From Pseudomonadota bacterium (lineage in GTDB: Bacteria; Myxococcota_A; UBA796; GCA-2862545): 36,795 nt of DNA. Positions 31,697-36,795 of this stretch are shown here, in pieces. The stretch covers positions 1-36,795 of the forward strand of contig SXOB01000057.1 of the NCBI GenBank assembly GCA_005776945.1. The letters are read 5' to 3'. The stretch's first letter is position 1. The number at the start of each line of letters is the position of its first letter. The notes beneath the pieces are model-generated. The model saw only the letters and a program-made list of their open reading frames with translations, searched no databases and had not been told where the DNA came from. Made by a program: the position numbers and the translations under genes.

Positions 31697-32604
31697 TACC
31701 TCAGGCCGCCGTCCGACACCGTCAGCGACGGGCGTCCCGCGGCGTCCAAGATGCGGTCGAGGAAGGTCGCGCCTGCGAGCAGGTTGTCGGCGCGTTCCGG
31801 CGCCACCGGGAACAGGGAGGGGCGGGCGTCCGGCGCGGCGGACACGAGCGCCGCCGACATGCGTGCGAGGTCCGCGCGGGTCAGCGTGCTGCCGTGCACG
31901 CGGCCGGCGTCGTAGCGTTCAAGGCCAAGTGCCGTGGCCGCCAGGGTCGTCGCTGTACCCGCGACCGCGACGACAGATTGGGGCTTCGGCTCGAGGCGCA
32001 GCCGGGAGACCTCGATGTCCACGTGGTTTCGCAATCTGGCGAGCCCCGCGAGGTCATAGGCCCGTGATCCGCGCGGCAACAGGGTCGATTCGGTGTCGCG
32101 AACCGTGCCGATTTCGAGCGATTCGCGCGCAAGGACGTAGTCATTTTCGCCGAGGACGAGTTCCGTCGATCCGCCGCCGACGTCGACGAGGAGGACAGGG
32201 CCCTCGGGCAGGGTGAGACCCGCAAGACTGCCCGCCCATGTCAGGCGAGCCTCTTCGATTCCAGAGACGATTTGGATGCGCAGGCCGGTCGTTCGCTGAA
32301 CGCGGGCGAGCCAAGTCGGCGCGTTCATCGCGCGGCGGCAGGCCGATGTCGCCGCGACCTTGACCGACCACGCGTCGACGCCATGGCGCTTGGCGACGTC
32401 GACGTAGTCGGTGAGCACCGCTTCGGCGGCAGCGAGCCGATCGGGCGCCAGGAGACCTCGGTCGCCGAGGCCCTTACCGAGGCCCACCACCCGGGCTTCA
32501 TCGTGGAGCACCGCCCCCGTCGCGTCGACGACGAGCAGCAGGATGGAATTGCTCCCGACGTCGATGGCCGCCCGGTTCAAGGCAACCAGGCGGGCTGGGT
32601 CCAA
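31681..32604 (-). CDS. Ppx/GppA family exopolyphosphatase or pppGpp phosphatase
   Basis: Predicted 307 aa from TTG 32604 (aagggcggggg just upstream); a second TTG at 32580 forms TTGA with the tolB stop and would give the more standard start MNRAAIDVGSNS. Actin-fold ATPase family that removes terminal phosphate from polyphosphate or pppGpp. Motifs: AAIDVGSNSILLLV, the KVAATSACRRA stretch, VSGIEEARL, LLVDVGGGSTELVLG and VAVAGTATTLAA. It is the short single-module form (about 300 aa) without the HD-like C-terminal domain of E. coli Ppx. It lies at the end of the Tol cluster and is coupled to tolB. Which substrate it prefers cannot be told. Confidence 0.9.
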   Translation of the reverse strand: MDPARLVALNRAAIDVGSNSILLLVVDATGAVLHDEARVVGLGKGLGDRGLLAPDRLAAAEAVLTDYVDVAKRHGVDAWSVKVAATSACRRAMNAPTWLARVQRTTGLRIQIVSGIEEARLTWAGSLAGLTLPEGPVLLVDVGGGSTELVLGENDYVLARESLEIGTVRDTESTLLPRGSRAYDLAGLARLRNHVDIEVSRLRLEPKPQSVVAVAGTATTLAATALGLERYDAGRVHGSTLTRADLARMSAALVSAAPDARPSLFPVAPERADNLLAGATFLDRILDAAGRPSLTVSDGGLRYGLIR

Positions 32605-33833
32605 CCCCCGCCCTTCGTGAGCTGCACCTGGTGGTTGCCGTCAGCCGTCGACAGCCACAACTCGGATCGGCCCGTTCGCGTGCTCGAGAACACGAGGTAT
32701 TGGCCGTCGGGCGACCACGTGGGGTCCTCGTTGTCGCCCTGGCCCTGGGTGAGTCGAGTGAGGTTCCGACCGGCCATATCCGACACCATGATGTCGAAGC
32801 CCCCGGCTTCTCGGGTGACGAACGCGATGCGGTCGCCGATCGGACTGATGGCCGGATCGGAGTTGTAGTCGCCAGCAAACGACACGCGGCGCGCGTCGCC
32901 CGTCCTCATGTCTCGAAGGTAAATCTGGCTGCCGCCCGATCGTTCGGACGCGAACGCGACCATGGCGTCGCCAGGGCCGACGTCCGGGGAGACGTCGATC
33001 CCGCCGCCCGTCGTCAGCCTGCTCGATTCGGCGCCGGTGCGACCGTCGAGGAGGAACAGGTCGACCTCGGTGTCCACCGTGCGCGCCACCACAAGGTCGC
33101 CGCCGCGGGTGAAGTCGGGGCTCACGTTGACGCCCGGGACACTCGAGACAAGCCGAACGCGCCCGCTGCTGAGGTCCTTGACGAAGACGTCGGCGTTGCC
33201 GCGACGGTAGCTGGTCCAAGCGAGCTGGCGTCCGTCGTGGGACAGGCCGGGCGACAGGTTGATCGAGCCGTTGCGCGTGACGGGGACGACGTTTCGGCCG
33301 TCGAGATCGAGCAGGTAGATCTCCTTGTTTCCCGTCGCGTTGCTAACGGCCGCGAGACGGTCAAGGAATGGCGCGTCGCGGCCGGTGATGGCCTTGACCA
33401 CTTTGGCGGCGACGGCGTGCCCAACGGCGCGCGGGTCACGGGCGTCGCCTTTGTAGCGCTCGCGGACCAGGGTCTCGCCGGTGACCACGTAGTAGAGAAA
33501 CAGGTCCGCACAGACGCGTTTGCCGCTGGCGTCACAGGTGGGGTCCCCCGCTGGCAACCAGCGCGTCTTGACGAGCACCGTGGCATTCACGAGTTTGTAC
33601 GGGTCCCAGGAGAACGTCCCGGGCTCCACGCCGGTGCTTGGGTCCAAGATGGCCGCGGGGTCGATCAACGAGAAGTACCCGCTCATGTGCAGGTCGCGGA
33701 ACACCGCGTCATGGAACTCGGCGGCTGCGGGGTCGCTCGCCGCGGGCGCGGGGACCGCGACGGGCAGGTCGGCACGCCCGGGGACGTCGATCACGATTTG
33801 AGCATGGGCCAATGCGGCGAGAAACGCGAACAT
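32577..33833 (-). CDS. tolB: Tol-Pal system translocation protein TolB
   Basis: Periplasmic component of the Tol-Pal system that keeps the outer membrane attached and drives its invagination at division. From ATG 33833 it is 418 aa. Signal peptide MFAFLAALAHAQ (1-11), N-terminal D1 domain (about 12-150) with HMSGYFSLIDP, then a six-bladed propeller with repeated SPxxSxDGxxLAW-like blades: INLSPGLSHDGRQLAWTSY, VNVSPDFTRGGDL, NSDPAISPIGDRIAFVT and DPTWSPDGQYLVFSS. The frame extends upstream, but that part lies in tolA. Sixteen bp downstream of tolA and followed by the coupled phosphatase gene. A Pal gene is not in the window (it may lie elsewhere). Confidence 0.95.
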   Translation of the reverse strand: MFAFLAALAHAQIVIDVPGRADLPVAVPAPAASDPAAAEFHDAVFRDLHMSGYFSLIDPAAILDPSTGVEPGTFSWDPYKLVNATVLVKTRWLPAGDPTCDASGKRVCADLFLYYVVTGETLVRERYKGDARDPRAVGHAVAAKVVKAITGRDAPFLDRLAAVSNATGNKEIYLLDLDGRNVVPVTRNGSINLSPGLSHDGRQLAWTSYRRGNADVFVKDLSSGRVRLVSSVPGVNVSPDFTRGGDLVVARTVDTEVDLFLLDGRTGAESSRLTTGGGIDVSPDVGPGDAMVAFASERSGGSQIYLRDMRTGDARRVSFAGDYNSDPAISPIGDRIAFVTREAGGFDIMVSDMAGRNLTRLTQGQGDNEDPTWSPDGQYLVFSSTRTGRSELWLSTADGNHQVQLTKGGGWTQPAWLP

Positions 33834-33849
33834 GGGGGCCGCTATCCGG

Positions 33850-34620
33850 TCAGGGGGGGACGAAGTTGACGAGGTAGCCCTGTTCGAGCAGGTCTCGGTA
33901 GCGCTCGGGTGGCAGGGGAATGGTACCGACTTCCTCGACCGCGCGCACAGCGGCCGCGTCATAGGCGGGAACACCGCTCGGGGTCGCCACCGAATGCACG
34001 ACGATGCGGCCGTCGCTGGGGTCGACACGGATCAGGATGGCCGCGGTGATGCCTGGATTGGCCTCCGCGATCGACCCGAGGGGGCGAAAGCGGGCCATGA
34101 ACAGCTGTTGGACGCGCGCGATGTACCGGGCCCATTCCGGGTCGGTTGGGTCGCCGCGGCCAAACGTACGCAGGGCGACGTCTGAGTCGCTGTTGGGATC
34201 CGTCGCCATGCGGTCGACGGGACCCTCGGGGCTGAGCGCGTCGAGCATCGCTTCGCGCCGAAGAGCGTCCATGAGGCGGTTGCGCTCGGACGACCGGTCG
34301 GGCGCCTCGGGCGTGGGCTGTTCTTTGTGCAGCGCGAGGTCGCTCACCCGCACGGGGACCTCGACGTCGGGCACCTCGGTGGCGGTCGAGCCCGACGTCG
34401 ACGGTCGAGGGACGTGGCTCGCACGGTCGGGCAGGGCCTTGTCCGCCTTGGGCAGGACAATGAGGCTGGCCGACATGGAGTTTTTTTCCAGGTCGCGAAT
34501 GTTGCGGTCGTCGCAACGGTCCGTGACGAAGCTGCCAATCGCGAGGACGATGCCCGCCACGACGTGAATCGCACCGGAAGCGCCTACGGATATGAACAGG
34601 CCGACGTCGCTACGATTCAC
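33850..34620 (-). CDS. TolA/TonB-like energy-transducing protein
   Basis: A 256-aa inner-membrane protein from GTG 34620, overlapping the antiporter stop (GTGA). One membrane helix at about 8-30 (VGLFISVGASGAIHVVAGIV), a periplasmic linker with Pro/Glu (EVPDVEVPVRVSDL), and a TonB/TolA-type C-terminal domain (about 165-256: ARYIARVQQLFMARFRPLGS, GVPAYDAAAVRAVEEVG, LLEQGYLVNFVPP). It should connect the TolQ-TolR motor to TolB or Pal. The linker is short compared with E. coli TolA, which spans the periplasm with a long helix; TonB-like function is therefore an alternative. The context, between tolR and tolB, favours the Tol role. Confidence 0.82.
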   Translation of the reverse strand: MNRSDVGLFISVGASGAIHVVAGIVLAIGSFVTDRCDDRNIRDLEKNSMSASLIVLPKADKALPDRASHVPRPSTSGSTATEVPDVEVPVRVSDLALHKEQPTPEAPDRSSERNRLMDALRREAMLDALSPEGPVDRMATDPNSDSDVALRTFGRGDPTDPEWARYIARVQQLFMARFRPLGSIAEANPGITAAILIRVDPSDGRIVVHSVATPSGVPAYDAAAVRAVEEVGTIPLPPERYRDLLEQGYLVNFVPP

Positions 34621-36437
34621 GCGCGCCTCCCCCGGACCAGCAGCCAGGACCCCGCGTCCCAGGAACGGCCGGGCTCGTAGTCCGTCACCGTCAGGTCGGC
34701 GCCGTCGGTCACGATCTCGGCGCCGCCTTGGGCCAGCGTCTCGGCGACCCTGCGTGCGGCAATTGCGTGAGCGCCTGTGCCGACCTTCACGGCAATGCGG
34801 CGAAGGTCGCCTACGCCGCGGTCGACGAGCACGGCGACATCACAGGGGGCGTCCCGCAGGACCCGGCCCGCCACGCCCCCCAACGTGTCCCAACCGAGGG
34901 TGGAGCGGTGGACGCCGACGACAAGCAGGTCGGTGCCAAGGGTGCCCGTGAGCGCCACGATTTCGCTGCCGGGTGAGGCCGACGGCCACGAATGGGGAGT
35001 CATCTGCAGATTGAGCTTGGCGGCTGCGCGCGCGACGGCGCGCAGGGGCTCGTCGTCCTCCGTCCGGTCGTCTCTCAGGTAGTCCTGTGGCCGTTCGGTG
35101 GGCCGCAGGTGCACCGCGTGAAGGGCCTCGCGCAGCCCGTCCGAACGGTTGCGCGCCAATCGGATGAGTGAGCCGGCCAGCGAGGGGTCGGAGAGGCAGA
35201 CGAGCAGGCCGCCGGATCGCTGGTGGTCGTCAGCTCCTCGCCGCGACGGGGCAAGGAAGAACAGCGCCATGGGCGTGGCGAGCGTGGTGACGATGGCCAT
35301 CATCACGAGAATCGCGAACAGGCGTACGTCCAGAAGACCGAGTTGCAGGCCCACGTTGAGGACGACGATCTCCATCAAGCCCCGGGTGTTCATGAGGACG
35401 CCGAGCGTCGCTCGTTCACGAAGCGAGAAACCGCGGGCCGCCAGCCAGGTTCCGCCGAATTTTCCGACCGTCGCGAGCGCAAGGATGCCGAGGAATGCGT
35501 TGAGGTCCTCCGCCTGGAGGGAACGAAGCTCCGTTCGCAGGCCGCTTGCCGCGAAAAACAGGGGCAATAGGACGAGCGTGACGAAATCCTCGGTCCGTTC
35601 GACGACGGCTTGGCTCACGCCCCCTTCACGAGGCATCGCGGCGCCGATGAGGAACGCGCCGAAGAGGGAATGCACGCCCATGATGTCCGTGGCCGCCGCG
35701 CTGAGCGCTACCGACAGGTAGATGAAGGCGACGACGTCGGTGGACACCTTGTGCCCACCCCGGGGGCCGATGCGACGGAGGACAGGTCGGACGATGCCCC
35801 AGACGAAGGCGGTGTAGATCAGCACGCCTGCCGTCGTCAGCGCGGCGTCGATCGGGCTGCCGGATGTCGCGATGCCGACGGCGCCTGCCAACATACACCA
35901 GGCCGCGACGTCGCCCACCGCGGCGGCCGCAAGGGCCACGCTGCCAACGCGCGTGCGCGTGAGGTGGTGCTCCGCAAGCAGCCGCGCAAGGACCGGAAAG
36001 GCCGTGACGCTCATGGCGACGCCGAGGAACAACGCAAACGGCAGCCATTGAACGCCGTCGGGCGCGTACCGGCTGTGCAGCGGGCCTGCGACGGCCACGC
36101 CAAGCGCAAAGGGGAGGATGACGCCCGCGGCGCTGATGCGGGCGCTCACGCTCATATTTCCGCGCACGAGCTTGGGATCGAATTCCAGGCCGACGAGGAA
36201 CATGAAGAACACGAGGCCAAGCTCGGCCACGAGGTCGAGGCCCCGAAGGGACGCCGCCGGAAACAGGGCGCCGTAGAACCCGGGCCACCAGAAGCCGAAC
36301 ACGGTGGGACCGAGCGCGATGCCGACGCCGATTTCGGCCACCACAGCGGGGACGCCGACGGCGCGCAGGAGGCGGCCCGCCACTCTGCATGCGAGCAGGA
36401 TGACGGCCAGCTGCAGGCAAAGCAGGCCGATCGACAT
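34617..36437 (-). CDS. CPA2-type (Kef/NapA-like) cation-proton antiporter with Usp-like C-terminal domain
   Basis: A 606-aa membrane transporter. About twelve helices lie in residues 1-395: EIGVGIALGPTVFGFW, FFMFLVGLEFDPKLV, SVTAFPVLARLLAEHHL, AAAAVGDVAAW (core acidic D176), GAFLIGAAMPR and the helix with MNTRGLMEIVVLNVGL. This is the CPA2 exchanger plan, in which the conserved acidic residue carries the proton; here it is a single Asp (GD). The soluble C-terminus (about 400-606) resembles universal-stress-protein modules (LLVVGVHRSTLG, GRVLRDAPCDVAVLV), a regulatory domain. Two bp after tolR and overlapping tolA (GTGA), so it is embedded in the Tol operon. Whether Na+ or K+ is carried is unknown. 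Confidence 0.9.
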   Translation of the reverse strand: MSIGLLCLQLAVILLACRVAGRLLRAVGVPAVVAEIGVGIALGPTVFGFWWPGFYGALFPAASLRGLDLVAELGLVFFMFLVGLEFDPKLVRGNMSVSARISAAGVILPFALGVAVAGPLHSRYAPDGVQWLPFALFLGVAMSVTAFPVLARLLAEHHLTRTRVGSVALAAAAVGDVAAWCMLAGAVGIATSGSPIDAALTTAGVLIYTAFVWGIVRPVLRRIGPRGGHKVSTDVVAFIYLSVALSAAATDIMGVHSLFGAFLIGAAMPREGGVSQAVVERTEDFVTLVLLPLFFAASGLRTELRSLQAEDLNAFLGILALATVGKFGGTWLAARGFSLRERATLGVLMNTRGLMEIVVLNVGLQLGLLDVRLFAILVMMAIVTTLATPMALFFLAPSRRGADDHQRSGGLLVCLSDPSLAGSLIRLARNRSDGLREALHAVHLRPTERPQDYLRDDRTEDDEPLRAVARAAAKLNLQMTPHSWPSASPGSEIVALTGTLGTDLLVVGVHRSTLGWDTLGGVAGRVLRDAPCDVAVLVDRGVGDLRRIAVKVGTGAHAIAARRVAETLAQGGAEIVTDGADLTVTDYEPGRSWDAGSWLLVRGRRA

Positions 36438-36439
36438 CG

Positions 36440-36795
36440 CTATGGCGTGGGTGTGTCGGCGGGGTCGAAGACGAGCCCCACGCGCGGCATTCCCGCTCGC
36501 CTGGCGACGGCCATCACCCGGGCGACATCACGGTAAGGGACATCGCCGTCGGCCCGCAGGAACACGGGCTGGTCGGGGTTGGCGCGCGCCAAAGCGGCGA
36601 GACGGTTCGACAGGTCGACGTCTGGCACCTTGAGTTCGTTGAGCCAGACGGACTTGTCGCGCTCGATGCTCAGCACGAGGGGCGCGTCTTCCGGCATCGC
36701 CATGGGAGGCGCGTCCTCGCGAGGAAGGTCGACTTGTACGCCGGTCTGGTTGAGCATGGGTGCCGTGACCATGAAGATGATGAGCAGCACGAGCA
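36440..36795 (-). CDS. tolR: TolR/ExbD-family motor protein, N-terminal part cut by the window edge
   Basis: At least 117 residues are visible; the frame is open to the edge, so the start is missing. The family marker is the membrane helix LVLLIIFMVTAPM, here lacking its N-terminal Asp-bearing part, followed by the periplasmic domain with VQVDLPR, LVLSIERDKSVWLNE, PVFLRADGDVPYRDVARVM and GLVFDPADTP. TolR (or ExbD) works with TolQ/ExbB as a proton-driven motor that powers TolA. TolR is preferred to ExbD because tolA- and tolB-like genes follow on the same strand; tolQ should lie just outside the window. Confidence 0.88.
   Translation of the reverse strand, partial: LVLLIIFMVTAPMLNQTGVQVDLPREDAPPMAMPEDAPLVLSIERDKSVWLNELKVPDVDLSNRLAALARANPDQPVFLRADGDVPYRDVARVMAVARRAGMPRVGLVFDPADTPTP

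Noticed and set aside
1..36795. CRISPR, tRNA, rRNA, insertion sequences, prophage or attachment sites
   Set aside because: No spaced direct repeats, no tRNA-like cloverleaf, no transposase or integrase motifs were noticed. The only repeat array is the in-frame coding repeat at 11194-11592. Secondary-structure searches could not be run.

Overview
The window is high-GC, gene-dense bacterial chromosome with no tRNA, rRNA, insertion sequence, prophage or CRISPR that I can see. Several features point to a Gram-negative member of the Myxococcota (old delta-proteobacterial lineage). These are a secreted metallopeptidase ending in a MYXO-CTERM-type tail (Cys-Gly-Cys, short hydrophobic stretch, Arg run), a lipoprotein built of Asp/Cys-rich MopE-like repeats, many TPR proteins, and a Tol-Pal gene cluster. 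The species cannot be told from the sequence alone.

Layout, left to right. (1) 1-463: 3' end of groEL, closed by a hairpin terminator. (2) 535-9747, minus strand: phosphatidylserine synthase (pssA), a fused MFS-like/spermidine-synthase protein, a TPR protein with two C-terminal C4 zinc fingers, an M36-type metallopeptidase and a small TPR protein. (3) 9797-12648, plus strand: aspartate kinase with an apparent CTG start, then the MopE-like repeat lipoprotein. (4) 12674-17640, minus strand: a tightly packed four-gene signalling operon (lipoprotein with barrel-like C-terminus, sensor kinase, OmpR-type regulator, secreted unknown). A small CxxCH ORF lies on the opposite strand at its head. (5) 17847-22954, minus strand: class III aminotransferase, glutaryl-CoA dehydrogenase, MurL and MurD2. 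(6) 23025-31662, plus strand: class IV aminotransferase, NamZ-type muramidase, an alcohol/aldehyde oxidation operon (aldehyde dehydrogenase, Tat-type small subunit, GMC oxidoreductase), two DUF4349 proteins, a gamma-carbonic anhydrase-like protein and a Lys/Ala-rich membrane protein. (7) 31681-36795, minus strand: tolR (cut by the window edge), a CPA2-type antiporter, tolA/tonB-like, tolB and a Ppx/GppA phosphatase.

The most interesting point is the murL-murD2 pair. In the pathway known from Xanthomonas, MurD2 adds L-glutamate to UDP-MurNAc-L-Ala and MurL then epimerises that residue to D-glutamate, so free D-glutamate from MurI is not needed. Here the two genes overlap by four bases. They follow an aminotransferase and an acyl-CoA dehydrogenase, and diverge from a second aminotransferase and a cell-wall-recycling muramidase, so the neighbourhood looks like a glutamate/peptidoglycan island.

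The genes are packed with stop/start overlaps (ATGA, GTGA, TGATG), which implies widespread translational coupling. Starts were chosen from Shine-Dalgarno spacing, overlaps and family N-termini, and several use GTG, TTG or probably CTG.
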